A stretch of DNA of 64,000 nt from Szabonella alba (GCF_016765775.1 NZ_JAESVN010000003.1:124001-188000); one strand, 5' to 3'; positions 19,828-29,689 are shown, counted from the stretch's first letter. Program-made: numbers and translations. Notes: a model not told the origin generated them from the sequence alone.

Positions 19828-21204
19828 ATGAAAGTCATCATCTGCGGCGCGGGGCAGGTGGGCTGGCAGATCGCGCGGCATCTTTCCGGCGAAAAGAACG
19901 ATGTCACCGTCGTCGATTACAACCCCGATCTGGTGCGCCGGGCGACCGAAACGCTGGATGTGCAGGGCATCGAGGGCTTTGCCAGCTATCCCGATGTTCT
20001 GGCGCGCGCCGGGGCGCGGGATGCCGACATGATTATCGCCGCCACCCATTCGGATGAGGTGAATATGGTCACCTGTCAGGTGGCCCATTCTATCTTTGCC
20101 GTGCCGCGCAAGATTGCCCGGTTGCGCTCGCAAAGCTATCTGGATGCGATCTATGCCGATCTTTACCGGCGCGACCATCTGCCCATCGACGTGGTCATCA
20201 GCCCCGAACGCGAGGTGGCAGAGGCGGCGTTACAACGGCTGGCGGCGCCCGCGACCTTCGACACCGAAAGTTTCATGGGCGGGCGGGCGCAGTTGCTGGG
20301 CATCGTGCTGGAAGAGGATTGCCCGGTCCTGAACACGCCCTTGCGGCAATTGTCGGAACTTTTCTCGACCCTGCGGGCCATTGTCGTGGGCGTGCGGCGT
20401 GAGGAACGTCTGTTCGCCCCCGAACCCGAGGATCAGTTGTTCGAGGGCGACCGGATCTATGTCTTCGCCCATACCGAGGATCTGAACCGCACGCTTGAGA
20501 TTTTCGGCAAGACCATCCGCAAGCAGGAGCGTATCGTCATCATCGGCGCGGGCAATGTCGGGCTGGCCGTGGCGCAGGCACTGGAGCGGCGGACCGAACG
20601 GATGCGCGCGCGGGTGATCGAGAAGAATCGTGGCCGTGCGGAACGGGCCGCCGATGCGCTGGAACGGACCATCGTCCTGAACGGCGACGGCATGGATATC
20701 GACACGCTGACCGAGGCGGGGGTGGACCGCGCCGATGCGGTTCTGGCGGTGACCGATGACGACAAGACCAATCTGCTGGTCGCGGTGCGCGCGAAACAGG
20801 TGGGCGCGCGGATGTCGGTAGCGCTGGTCAATGATCCGACGCTGGTGCCGCTGATGGCGGCGCTGGATATCGACGCCTATATCAACCCCCGCGCGACGAC
20901 GGTTTCATCTATCCTGCGCCATGTGCGGCACGGGCGGGTGCGGGCGATCTATTCCATCGGCGATGCCGAGGCCGAGGTGATCGAGGCGCAGGTTCTGTCC
21001 ACCTCACCGCTGGCGGGCCGTCTGATCCGCGATATCGAGTTTCCCGAGGGAGTGCTGGTCGGCGCGGTTATGAAGGGCGACAAGGTGGAAAAGCCGCGCG
21101 GCGATCTGCGGGTGGAGGAAGGCGACATCATCGCGCTTTTCGCGATGGCCAAGGACGTGCCCGAGGTGGAGCGCCTGTTGCAGGTCTCCATCGACTTTTT
21201 CTGA
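19828..21204 (+). CDS. trkA: Trk potassium uptake protein TrkA
   Basis: TrkA is the cytoplasmic NAD(H)-binding gating subunit of the Trk potassium system. The 458-aa protein has two RCK halves, each with a Rossmann nucleotide motif (ICGAGQVGWQIA at residue 4 and IIGAGNVGLAVA near residue 236) followed by a TrkA-C domain. GGAG upstream of the ATG at 19828 supports the start; an in-frame upstream start would add five residues. trkH follows 6 bases after the stop, so the pair is co-transcribed. Confidence 0.95.
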   Translation: MKVIICGAGQVGWQIARHLSGEKNDVTVVDYNPDLVRRATETLDVQGIEGFASYPDVLARAGARDADMIIAATHSDEVNMVTCQVAHSIFAVPRKIARLRSQSYLDAIYADLYRRDHLPIDVVISPEREVAEAALQRLAAPATFDTESFMGGRAQLLGIVLEEDCPVLNTPLRQLSELFSTLRAIVVGVRREERLFAPEPEDQLFEGDRIYVFAHTEDLNRTLEIFGKTIRKQERIVIIGAGNVGLAVAQALERRTERMRARVIEKNRGRAERAADALERTIVLNGDGMDIDTLTEAGVDRADAVLAVTDDDKTNLLVAVRAKQVGARMSVALVNDPTLVPLMAALDIDAYINPRATTVSSILRHVRHGRVRAIYSIGDAEAEVIEAQVLSTSPLAGRLIRDIEFPEGVLVGAVMKGDKVEKPRGDLRVEEGDIIALFAMAKDVPEVERLLQVSIDFF

Positions 21205-21210
21205 TCCGCC

Positions 21211-22746
21211 ATGTCTGGGTCCGCCCTGTCGGGAATTGTCCGGCTTCCGCTTCTGGTGATCCTGACGGGTCTGACGGCGCTGGCCATGTATCTGCCCGCA
21301 ATCCATGCGGCGGTGCTGCGCGATCATCAGGTCGCGCGGCCGTTTTTCTATGGCGGGACGGTGTTTCTGCTGCTGGCGGTGATGGTGGGCATCGCCGTGT
21401 CGAACCGGCGCAACCGGTCATCGGCGGGGCGTGATCTGGCGGCCCTGCTGGGGGCCTATCTCTGGTTGCCGCTGGTGATGGCTGTTCCCTTCGATCAGGC
21501 GGTGCCCGATACCTCCTATTTCAATGCCTGGTGGGAGATGCTGTCCTCTTTCACCACGACGGGGGCCACGCTTTATGACCGGCCCGGCCGTCTGCCGCCC
21601 TCGCTGCATCTTTGGCGGGCGCTGGCGGGCTGGCTGGGCGGGTTTTTCGTGTTGCTGTCGGTCGCGGCAATCCTTGCGCCGCTGGGATTGGGCGGGGCCG
21701 AGGTCACGACCGCACGCAATGTACATTCCAGCGCAGGCAGTGCGCGGGGCGGCATCATGCGGGGCGCGGATCTGTCCACGCGACTGCCGCATTTTGCAGG
21801 GATCATCTTTCCGGCCTATGTCGCGCTGACGCTGCTTTTGTGGGTCATCCTGCTGGGTCTGGGCGGGCAGGGGCTTGTGTCCCTGATCCTTGCCATGTCT
21901 ACCCTGTCGACCAGCGGCATCACCATGGTGGGCGGACTGGCCCGCGATGGCGGGGGCATAGTCGCCGAAACGGTGATTTTCGCCTTTCTGATGCTCAGCG
22001 TGACAAGGCGCAGCCTGCCCGGTCCCACCCTGACCGGGCGCAGCCGCCCGGTCTGGCAGGATCCCGAGATCCGGCTTGCCCTGTTCCTGCTGCTGCTGGT
22101 GCCGGGGCTTCTGGTGATGCGCCACTGGATCGGCGCACTGAGCTATGAGGGCGAGGAAAATCTGGCCACCGCCGCCCGCGCCTTCTGGGGGGCCGTGTTC
22201 ACGACGCTGTCCTTCCTGACAACAACAGGGTTCGAAAGCGCCGACTGGCAGGCCGCGCAGGCCTGGTCGGGGCTGCGGACGCCGGGGTTGATCCTTGTGG
22301 GTCTGGCCATGATGGGCGGCGGGATCGCCACGGCGACGGGCGGGTTGAAACTGCTGCGCATCTATGCGCTGGCGCGGCATGGCGAACGCGAACTGGGCCG
22401 TCTGGTCTATCCGTCCTCGGTCGAGGGGGGCGGGCGGGCGCAGCGGCAGTTGCGGCAGGACGGCGCCTATATGGCCTGGATCTTCTTCATGCTGAACGCG
22501 TTGGCCTATGGCGGCTTTCTGTTGGCCTTTGCGCTGGCGGGGCTGGATTTTGACCGCGCGTTGATCATGACGATCTCGATGGTCACAACGACCGGGCCGC
22601 TGTCACAGATGGGGGCGGAACAGGCCATTCCACTGCTGGAGCTTTCGGCTCCGGTCAAGCTGATCGCCGCCGCCGCGATGGTGCTGGGCCGGATGGAGGT
22701 CCTGGCCCTGATCGCGTTGCTGGCCCCCGGAACATGGCGGCGCTGA
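21211..22746 (+). CDS. trkH: Trk potassium uptake transmembrane protein TrkH
   Basis: TrkH is the ion-conducting inner-membrane subunit. The 511-aa protein has about ten hydrophobic segments and the repeated pore-loop signatures of the Trk/Ktr/HKT family: SSFTTTGATLYD near residue 110, MSTLSTSGITMVGG near residue 230, LSFLTTTGFESADW near residue 335 and ISMVTTTGPLSQMG near residue 450. Four such selectivity segments are expected and four are seen. It directly follows trkA. Confidence 0.95.
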   Translation: MSGSALSGIVRLPLLVILTGLTALAMYLPAIHAAVLRDHQVARPFFYGGTVFLLLAVMVGIAVSNRRNRSSAGRDLAALLGAYLWLPLVMAVPFDQAVPDTSYFNAWWEMLSSFTTTGATLYDRPGRLPPSLHLWRALAGWLGGFFVLLSVAAILAPLGLGGAEVTTARNVHSSAGSARGGIMRGADLSTRLPHFAGIIFPAYVALTLLLWVILLGLGGQGLVSLILAMSTLSTSGITMVGGLARDGGGIVAETVIFAFLMLSVTRRSLPGPTLTGRSRPVWQDPEIRLALFLLLLVPGLLVMRHWIGALSYEGEENLATAARAFWGAVFTTLSFLTTTGFESADWQAAQAWSGLRTPGLILVGLAMMGGGIATATGGLKLLRIYALARHGERELGRLVYPSSVEGGGRAQRQLRQDGAYMAWIFFMLNALAYGGFLLAFALAGLDFDRALIMTISMVTTTGPLSQMGAEQAIPLLELSAPVKLIAAAAMVLGRMEVLALIALLAPGTWRR

Positions 22747-22907
22747 TCCTGCGGATGAGGGCGTAAACCGCCCCCGAATGCCCTGCGACCAAAGGGCTGA
22801 TTTTTGGGCTGGAATGTCCCGGCCCGGCCCTTCATACTCGGCCCGACCTTCGGGGGAGGGACCGGGGGCGGCAAAACCGCAGGACAAGAAAAAAAGGCTC
22901 ATTCCAA

Positions 22908-23141
22908 ATGGCTTCGGATAAACAAAACTTGCAGGACGCTTTCCTTAACCATGTCCGCAAGGCCAAGGTTCCTGTCACGATTTTCCTGATTAACGGTGTC
23001 AAACTGCAGGGTGTCATCACGTGGTTTGACAATTTCTGCGTGCTGCTTCGCCGCGACGGCCAGTCGCAGCTTGTCTACAAACATGCGATTTCGACGATCA
23101 TGCCGGGCGCGCCGATCAGCCTTTACGAAGGCGACGACTGA
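22908..23141 (+). CDS. hfq: RNA chaperone Hfq
   Basis: Hfq is a hexameric Sm-like protein that pairs small RNAs with mRNAs. The 77-aa protein shows the Sm1 region ([20 protein letters not shown]) and Sm2 ([14 protein letters not shown]), with the conserved Tyr-Lys-His. It lacks the long disordered tail of enterobacterial Hfq, as usual for alphaproteobacteria. hflX starts 2 bases after its stop. Confidence 0.97.
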   Translation: MASDKQNLQDAFLNHVRKAKVPVTIFLINGVKLQGVITWFDNFCVLLRRDGQSQLVYKHAISTIMPGAPISLYEGDD

Positions 23142-23143
23142 TC

Positions 23144-24481
23144 TTGAACCAGGACGAACCCGAGGACGCGGAAGAGTGGCAGAAAGAGCCGTCGGGGCAT
23201 GACACCCAGACGGCCCTGACGCGTGCCTATGTCCTGCACCCTGATGTGAAATCCGTCCGCAGCCGCCGCCTGCCCGAACATGGGCTGGCCGAGGCGGTGT
23301 CACTTGCCGGCGCCTTGCCAGGGCTTGAGGTGGTGGGTTCCGAGGTGGTGCGCCTGCCGAAACTTGCCCCCGGAATGCTGTTCGGTTCCGGCAAGGTGGC
23401 CGAGCTGGGCGCAAGGCTGGCCGGGCTGGATGTCGGGCTGGTGCTGGTGGACGGGCCGGTGACGCCGGTGCAGCAGCGCAATCTTGAAAAGGAATGGGGT
23501 GTCAAGCTTCTGGACCGGACGGGGCTGATCCTTGAGATCTTCGCCGACCGCGCCCGCACGCGGGAGGGGGTTCTGCAGGTGGAACTGGCCGCGCTGAGCT
23601 ATCAGCGCACGCGCCTTGTGCGGGCCTGGACCCACCTTGAGCGGCAGCGCGGCGGCTTCGGCTTTGTCGGTGGCCCGGGTGAGACGCAGATCGAGGCCGA
23701 CCGCCGCGCCATTGACGACCAGATGATCCGCCTGCGCCGCCAGCTTGAAAAGGTGGTCAGAACGCGGGAACTGCACCGCGCCGCACGGCGCAAGGTGCCG
23801 TTTCCCGTGGTGGCCCTTGTCGGCTATACCAATGCCGGGAAATCGACGCTGTTCAACCGCATGACGGGGGCCGAGGTTCTGGCCAAGGACATGCTGTTCG
23901 CGACGCTGGACCCGACGATGCGGGGTGTCACGCTGCCCGCTGAAAACGGGGCGGGACGCAAGATCATCCTGTCCGATACGGTGGGCTTCATCTCGGACCT
24001 GCCGACGCAGCTTGTCGCGGCCTTCCGCGCGACGCTGGAAGAGGTGCTGGAGGCCGATCTGATCCTGCATGTGCGCGATATCAGCCATCCCGAAAGCGCC
24101 GAACAGGCCGCGGATGTGGCCGATATCCTGACCTCGCTTGGGGTTAAGGCCGAGGTGCCGCAACTGGAAATCTGGAACAAGCTGGATCTGGTCGATGACA
24201 CCGCCCGCGCGGCGCTTGGCCAACGGGCCGGGCAGGGGCGGGGGATCCTTGCGCTGTCCGCGCTCAGCGGTGAGGGGATCGACGCGCTTCTGGAAGAGGT
24301 TTCGGCCGTTTTCGACGAGGAAAAGACCGAAGCCCTCCTGCATCTGACCTTTGCCGAGGGCCGCCGGCGGGCATGGCTGCATGGCGAAGGGCTGATCGAG
24401 GCCGAGGAACAGACCGATGACGGCTGGACCTTGCGGGTCCGCTGGACCGCGCGGCAGAAGGGCGAATATTCGGCGCTCTGA
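23144..24481 (+). CDS. hflX: GTPase HflX
   Basis: HflX is a ribosome-associated GTPase that rescues and splits stalled ribosomes. The 445-aa protein has the N-terminal HflX domain, the GPGETQIEADRR motif before the G domain, and G motifs GYTNAGKSTLFN (G1), DTVGFISDLP (G3) and NKLDL (G4). The start is a TTG at 23144 whose ribosome binding site (AAGG) lies inside the end of hfq. The hfq-hflX pairing is conserved in proteobacteria. Confidence 0.94.
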   Translation: MNQDEPEDAEEWQKEPSGHDTQTALTRAYVLHPDVKSVRSRRLPEHGLAEAVSLAGALPGLEVVGSEVVRLPKLAPGMLFGSGKVAELGARLAGLDVGLVLVDGPVTPVQQRNLEKEWGVKLLDRTGLILEIFADRARTREGVLQVELAALSYQRTRLVRAWTHLERQRGGFGFVGGPGETQIEADRRAIDDQMIRLRRQLEKVVRTRELHRAARRKVPFPVVALVGYTNAGKSTLFNRMTGAEVLAKDMLFATLDPTMRGVTLPAENGAGRKIILSDTVGFISDLPTQLVAAFRATLEEVLEADLILHVRDISHPESAEQAADVADILTSLGVKAEVPQLEIWNKLDLVDDTARAALGQRAGQGRGILALSALSGEGIDALLEEVSAVFDEEKTEALLHLTFAEGRRRAWLHGEGLIEAEEQTDDGWTLRVRWTARQKGEYSAL

Positions 24482-24602
24482 GCGGGCAGGCCGTCGGACG
24501 GAAATACCGGATTTCAGTCTGGTTTTATGGCCGGTTTTCAGAATGCAAGTCCTGCACCCTGCAGAATGAAACAGGGTTTTCGTTACGGTAACATGATCCA
24601 GG

Positions 24603-24637
24603 GCGCGGCATCCGGACAGAAAATTCCGGTGCCGCGC
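24603..24637. terminator. hairpin between convergent hflX and the peptidoglycan-binding gene
   Basis: The stem pairs GCGCGGCA with TGCCGCGC and, after one bulged base, CCGGA with TCCGG across a short A-rich loop. It is followed on the + strand by CTCCTTGTTTTG. Lying between two convergent genes, it probably ends transcription from both. Confidence 0.6.
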
Positions 24638-24673
24638 TCCTTGTTTTGCGCTGTGCTGCCCCCGTTCCGGCGC

Positions 24674-26122
24674 TCAGCGTTTCTTCTTGGCGTTCCTTTC
24701 GGCCTCGGCGCGCACGGCGTCGATAAGCTTCTTGTTGGTCGCGAATTCGCCAAGGATCTTGGCTTCGATCTGTTCGGGGCTTTCGGTGCCGTTGGCCGAG
24801 GACAGGACCGAGTCATAGACCTTGCCGCCCAGTTCCTTGCCCGTCTCTTCAAAGACCTTGGAAAAGATCGGCAGCAGGTCGGACTCTTTGGCCTTGTCGC
24901 CAAGCGACTTGATCAGGTCCTTTTTCACCGATCCCGACAATTTGCCAAAGACTGCCCGTGCCCCGACATCACCCGCCTTGCCGAATTTGCCGAAGACGCC
25001 CGCCGTCGCCACCTGTTTCGCAACGATGCCGGTGAACTTGTCAAAGGTCAGGCCGCCCGCATTGGATTTGAATTCCTTCATGACATCGGTGATGACGCCT
25101 TCAAGAATATCCGCGCCGTTCTTCTTGAAATAGCTGATGAGGAAGGAGGTCACTGCCTTCTGGCTGGCCTTCTCGAACAGTTTGCCGGACAGTTTCTTGG
25201 CGACCATCGGGCCGATCTTGGCGATGATCTTCTCACCGGCCTTGCCCTTGACCAGCGCGCCCACACTGCCACCGATGAACGAGTCGCGCAGCACGTTGAA
25301 ACTGGCATCGCCAATCCCCTTGCTGTCGCCCGAGATGCCCTTCCCGACCTCATGCGCCAGCGTCTCGACCGCCGAGGTGCCCGCCCCGGCAATCACCGCC
25401 GCGCCCAGAGCACCCGCGCCATAACTGGCCGCTACCGGGGCCGCGATGACGCCGACGATCACGAAACTGGTGGTCGAGACGATCTGCAACCCTGTGACCA
25501 GCGATTCCCCCCCGTCGATGATTTTCGACAGATAGGTCTTCATCTTTACCCGGGCGTCATTGGCCTGTTTCTCGGCCTTGGGAAAGATCTTGGCAAAGGC
25601 CGCCAGATTGCCCGATTTCAGCGCCGCATCCGCCGCCTTGACCCCGGATTCCGCCGTCTTGATCAGGCTTTCGGGCGGCAGTTTGACGCCCTTATAGGCC
25701 TCGATGCACCAGGCGACGATGTATTGATCCTTGTTCAGGTCGTTCTGATTGTCCCATATCCCCCGCGCCTCGGCCACCGCGCCGCGCAGCTTGATCATCG
25801 CGGTTTCGAATTCCCGCGAGATGCGCTTCACCAGCAGGGCATATTCGGCATCGGTGAACAGATAGATCTTGCTGCCGATCATGATCTGTTTGGTCGGGTT
25901 CGGCTTGTTGGCCGCATCCCGCAGGATCTTCATCAGCTTGTCATCCAGCACGCCAGTCGGTTTCAGGCCGGATTCGACCTGAAACTGCTTGATCGCGGCA
26001 AGCGTGGTCTTGTCGAAGGCGCCGTTTTCCGGCGCCCGGGTCTGAAGTGCGGATTTATTCAATAATTTCTGTGCTTCCAGCACCACGGCGCTGGAGGTCT
26101 GCGGCTCGGCCAGAACAGCCAT
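24674..26122 (-). CDS. uncharacterised lysine-rich protein with N-terminal peptidoglycan-binding domain
   Basis: I do not recognise this 482-aa protein as a whole. Residues ~12-70 match the peptidoglycan-binding PG_binding_1 fold (LNKSALQTRAP, then FDKTTLAAIKQFQVESGLKP). There is no signal peptide. Residues ~215-255 form a glycine/alanine-rich hydrophobic stretch (VGVIAAPVAASYGAGALGAA) that could insert into membranes. The rest is lysine-rich amphipathic helix with repeated GKAGE-, GKFGKAG- and KKLSGKLFEK-like units, and the protein ends KKKR. A strong AGGGAG precedes the ATG. Wall-binding plus a glycine-zipper region suggests a delivered effector or toxin, or a cell-surface protein, but no secretion or immunity gene is adjacent. 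Confidence 0.6.
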   Translation of the reverse strand: MAVLAEPQTSSAVVLEAQKLLNKSALQTRAPENGAFDKTTLAAIKQFQVESGLKPTGVLDDKLMKILRDAANKPNPTKQIMIGSKIYLFTDAEYALLVKRISREFETAMIKLRGAVAEARGIWDNQNDLNKDQYIVAWCIEAYKGVKLPPESLIKTAESGVKAADAALKSGNLAAFAKIFPKAEKQANDARVKMKTYLSKIIDGGESLVTGLQIVSTTSFVIVGVIAAPVAASYGAGALGAAVIAGAGTSAVETLAHEVGKGISGDSKGIGDASFNVLRDSFIGGSVGALVKGKAGEKIIAKIGPMVAKKLSGKLFEKASQKAVTSFLISYFKKNGADILEGVITDVMKEFKSNAGGLTFDKFTGIVAKQVATAGVFGKFGKAGDVGARAVFGKLSGSVKKDLIKSLGDKAKESDLLPIFSKVFEETGKELGGKVYDSVLSSANGTESPEQIEAKILGEFATNKKLIDAVRAEAERNAKKKR

Positions 26123-26198
26123 AATATAACTCCCTGAAAAAACGAATCGACTATGACGGGAATGATAGTTCCGCTGGTCGCCTCAAATCAATTGGCAG

Positions 26199-28676
26199 TT
26201 ATGGGGCGGGTGCGACCTGCCGGGGGGTGATCCGCGTGATGCCGACAGCGGCTGCGCGCGCCAGTTCGGGGTCGAGTGACATCATGATATACTCGCCGCG
26301 CCGCCACAGCACACCCAGATCGTCATAGTGACGTGACAGGGGATGGCCGGATTGCCCGGTCGACAGGATGAAGACCGAACTGTCGGGATCGGCGAAGTCA
26401 TAGACGCCGCGATAACCCGCGCCATGCACGTTCAGGAAAGGCTCAGGCTCGGTGCCGGAGGTGCGCCCGCGCATCAGCGTCGAATCCCCGCCCGAGGTGC
26501 TTTGGCGGATATTGACGAAATAGCGCAGAAGCGGAACCTCGCCCAGCACCGGATGGTCATGGGTCGCCTGATGCGCGTCACCCCAGCGCCAGCTTGCCAT
26601 GGTCGGGCCATAGGTTTCGCGCAGACGGATCAGCGCCTCATCCAGCGCCATGCGCGCGATATCTGTGCAGGTCTCGATCTCGGCGGACTGAATGACATCA
26701 CACCATTTTGCGGCGCCCTCGGTATCGCGGAACACGCGTTCGATGAAAACCGGATCGGGATGGGTGAATTCATCGGCCAGCGGCCCCATTTCATCCCGGA
26801 TCAGCCGATTCTGAAGCGCGCGCAGCCATGCCGAATAGATCAGTGGTTCGGGCAGATGTTCGTTCATCTCGCCATTCCATTCGGCCAGCAGTTCCAGTGC
26901 CTGCTGGCGGAATCGTTCTGGCGTGCCGTCGGGGGCGGGTTCGCCGGTGAACCACAGATCGGCCCCGATCAGCGGCAGCGCGGCGCGGGCGATGGGGCTG
27001 ACCGTATCAAGCTGCGCCTCGATGAAGCTTTCGCGCGTATGCACTTCGCGCGTCTGCATCAGGTTCAGCCAGCGGCGGATGCGATGGGTATCGCCCCATT
27101 CGAAACTGACATGATCGGGGAAGGGGCGGTCAACGGTCTTGTTGTTGGTATTGCCCAAAAGGCCCGTGCCGGGGTTCACCACCCGGAAATTCCGGTCGTA
27201 ATCCATCCGGCCCAGCCAGCGGTTTTCGGGCAGCGCGCCCAGCGATGGCATCCGGCCCTGCGTCTGGTGGCCGGAATCGCGGGCGGGCATTGCACCGATC
27301 AGTTGCAGGGCCACGCCGTCACGATCCGCCAGCATCAGGTTCTGGGCAGGCGCGATATAAAGACGCCCGGCCTCGATCGCCCCGGGGATGTCCTGCGCCT
27401 GCATCAGCCGCAGCGCCGAGGTCATCGAGGTATCGGCATCCGAAAGCGCAGTCCAGGCAAGAGCCGCGACATGGCCCTGCGGCGTGATCGTGCCAAGGTC
27501 GAAATGCGATCCGGGCAGGACCGGGCCGTTTTCCGTCCAGCGCAGCGTGATCGTCACCGGGTCGCGATCCTTCACCGTGATGATCGACCGGCGGGTTTCA
27601 AACCCTGCCCAGCCCGAGGGCGTGCGGTATTCTTCAGGATTGTCGGGATTGATCTCTTCGATCATCACATCCTGATCGTCCAGATAGGATGAGGTCAGCG
27701 CCCAGCCCAGCCGGTCCGAGCGCCCGACCAGAATGGCCGGAATACCCGGGATCGTGCCGCCGATCACCCCGCCCGATTGCAGTTCCAGCCGCGCCAGATA
27801 CCAGATTGCAGGCGCGGTAAATCCCAGATGCGGATCATTGGCCAGCAGAGAGCCACTGGCGGCGGACCGTTCGGGGGCTGCCGCCCATGCGTTGGAGGCC
27901 CCGGCAAAGGCGCGGTCCTTCACCGGCGACAGCGGATCACCGGCAAGCCGCGTCGAGGGCTGGCCCGGCAGCACGCCGGGCATCAGGTCGGAATAATCCG
28001 GCAGGGCAGTGATCGCCTGTCCAGGATCGTCGGGCAGGATGTCGCGCAGCCGCGCATCGGGCAGCAGCAGCGATGTCCGCGCCCGCAGCACCTCGGTCCC
28101 GACATGGGCCGAAAGCTGCAGCGCCATCAGCTTGATGACCGCAATACTGTCGGCAGGTTGCCAGGCCGCGATATCCGAAGAGAAGAAGAACATCTCGGGC
28201 GCGCCCCGCCCCCGGGCGCGGGCATTCACCTCACCGATCCAGGCATTCACGCCGCGCGCATAGGCATCAAGCGCGGTGCGGGTGGGGGCGTCCTGCGCCT
28301 CGACCGACCGGATGGACAGGTTGTAAAGATCCAGCCTGCGCAGCAATTCGTCGATCCGCAGCGTCCGGTCACCGAAAATCTCGGACAGCCGCCCCTGCGC
28401 GGTGCGCCGCAGCATCGTCATCTGCCACAGCCGGTCCTGTGCATGGGCAAAACCAAGCGCGTAATACACATCTTCATCCGTGGCGCCGAAGATATGGGGC
28501 ACATTGGCATTGTTGCGCACGATCTCGACCGGGGCGGTGACACCCTCCAGCGTGAAGGATTCCGAATAGTCCGGCAGCGACCGCGACAGGAAGAAATAAG
28601 CCACCGCAAGGGCCATCAGAACCAGCAGGACAAGGCCTGTGAAGATCCTCAGCAGCCATCGGAAAGCGGTCAGCAT
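26199..28676 (-). CDS. penicillin acylase family protein (N-terminal nucleophile amidohydrolase)
   Basis: This ~825-aa precursor belongs to the Ntn-hydrolase family, which cleaves itself into alpha and beta chains and hydrolyses amide bonds of penicillins, N-acyl homoserine lactones or related N-acyl compounds. An N-terminal membrane/signal segment (LLRIFTGLVLLVLMALAVAYF) implies periplasmic location. The alpha chain has NNANVPHIFGATDEDVYYALGFAHA. The predicted autocatalytic serine that becomes the beta-chain N-terminus lies in GASNAWAAAPERS near residue 250. The conserved NDPHLG follows. Substrate cannot be told from sequence. The ATG at 28676 gives the proper signal segment. It is divergent from the dehydrogenase gene. 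Confidence 0.9.
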   Translation of the reverse strand: MLTAFRWLLRIFTGLVLLVLMALAVAYFFLSRSLPDYSESFTLEGVTAPVEIVRNNANVPHIFGATDEDVYYALGFAHAQDRLWQMTMLRRTAQGRLSEIFGDRTLRIDELLRRLDLYNLSIRSVEAQDAPTRTALDAYARGVNAWIGEVNARARGRGAPEMFFFSSDIAAWQPADSIAVIKLMALQLSAHVGTEVLRARTSLLLPDARLRDILPDDPGQAITALPDYSDLMPGVLPGQPSTRLAGDPLSPVKDRAFAGASNAWAAAPERSAASGSLLANDPHLGFTAPAIWYLARLELQSGGVIGGTIPGIPAILVGRSDRLGWALTSSYLDDQDVMIEEINPDNPEEYRTPSGWAGFETRRSIITVKDRDPVTITLRWTENGPVLPGSHFDLGTITPQGHVAALAWTALSDADTSMTSALRLMQAQDIPGAIEAGRLYIAPAQNLMLADRDGVALQLIGAMPARDSGHQTQGRMPSLGALPENRWLGRMDYDRNFRVVNPGTGLLGNTNNKTVDRPFPDHVSFEWGDTHRIRRWLNLMQTREVHTRESFIEAQLDTVSPIARAALPLIGADLWFTGEPAPDGTPERFRQQALELLAEWNGEMNEHLPEPLIYSAWLRALQNRLIRDEMGPLADEFTHPDPVFIERVFRDTEGAAKWCDVIQSAEIETCTDIARMALDEALIRLRETYGPTMASWRWGDAHQATHDHPVLGEVPLLRYFVNIRQSTSGGDSTLMRGRTSGTEPEPFLNVHGAGYRGVYDFADPDSSVFILSTGQSGHPLSRHYDDLGVLWRRGEYIMMSLDPELARAAAVGITRITPRQVAPAP

Positions 28677-28756
28677 GGTCGGTCCGTTCTTGACGTGGGG
28701 GGCCTGACGGTTACCTATGCGATCCGATGGATAGAGGCAATTGAAAGGGCGGAGAG

Positions 28757-29620
28757 ATGGCGAAGGTCGCATTTCTGGGTATGGGTGTCATGGGATATCC
28801 GATGGCGGGGCATCTGGTGTCCAAGGGGCATGAGGTGACTGTCTACAACCGCAGTCCGGCCAAGGCCGAGGCCTGGGTCACCGAACATGGTGGCAAATCC
28901 GCCGCCACCCCGCGTGAGGCAGCGATGGGTCAGGATTTCGTGATGGCCTGCGTCGGCAATGACGACGACCTGCGCGCCGTCTGCACCGGTCCGGACGGCG
29001 CCTTTGCCGGAATGGCAAAAGGCGCGGTCTTTGTCGATCACACCACGGTTTCTGCACAGGTGACCCGAGAGCTTGAGGCCGTGGCCCGCGAGGCCGGGTT
29101 CGCCTTTGTCGATGCGCCGGTTTCGGGCGGGCAGGCCGGGGCGCAGAACGGGGTTCTGTCGGTCATGTGCGGCGGGGCCGAAGCCGATTATGCAAGGGCC
29201 GAACCGGTGATCGCCGCCTATTCCAAGATCTGCAAGCATCTGGGCGAAAGCGGCGCGGGCCAGATTGCCAAGATGATGAACCAGATCTGCATTGCCGGGC
29301 TGGTACAGGGGCTGGCCGAGGCGCTGGCCTTTGGTCAGAAGGCCGGAATGGACGGCAAGGCGGTGGTCGAGGTCATCTCGGGCGGTGCGGCGGGCAGCTG
29401 GCAGATGATGAACCGGCATAATGGCATGCTGGCCGACAAGTTCGATTACGGTTTTGCAGTCGACTGGATGCGCAAGGATCTGGGCATCTGCCTTGCCACC
29501 GCGAATGAGATCGGGGCAAGTCTGCCGGTGACAGCACTGGTCGACCAGTTCTACAAGGATGTGCAGCGCATGGGCGGCGGCCGCTGGGACACGTCAAGCC
29601 TGATCAAGCGTCTGGGCTGA
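28757..29620 (+). CDS. NAD(P)-dependent beta-hydroxyacid dehydrogenase (3-hydroxyisobutyrate dehydrogenase / GlxR-like)
   Basis: The 287-aa oxidoreductase has a Rossmann domain starting VAFLGMGVMGYPMAGHL, the substrate motif FVDAPVSGGQAGAQNGVLSV near residue 115, and the catalytic lysine segment GAGQIAKMMNQ near residue 172 that defines the family. The LDTSSLIK-like end is replaced by WDTSSLIKRLG. The family includes 3-hydroxyisobutyrate, tartronate semialdehyde and 4-hydroxybutyrate-type enzymes, and the substrate cannot be assigned without neighbours. GGAG lies before the ATG. Confidence 0.88.
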   Translation: MAKVAFLGMGVMGYPMAGHLVSKGHEVTVYNRSPAKAEAWVTEHGGKSAATPREAAMGQDFVMACVGNDDDLRAVCTGPDGAFAGMAKGAVFVDHTTVSAQVTRELEAVAREAGFAFVDAPVSGGQAGAQNGVLSVMCGGAEADYARAEPVIAAYSKICKHLGESGAGQIAKMMNQICIAGLVQGLAEALAFGQKAGMDGKAVVEVISGGAAGSWQMMNRHNGMLADKFDYGFAVDWMRKDLGICLATANEIGASLPVTALVDQFYKDVQRMGGGRWDTSSLIKRLG

Positions 29621-29689
29621 CGGTCCTGCAATCCCTTGTGGCGGCATTCCTGCCCGGATGCCGCCGCAAGGGTTCATGAGATTGCCCGG

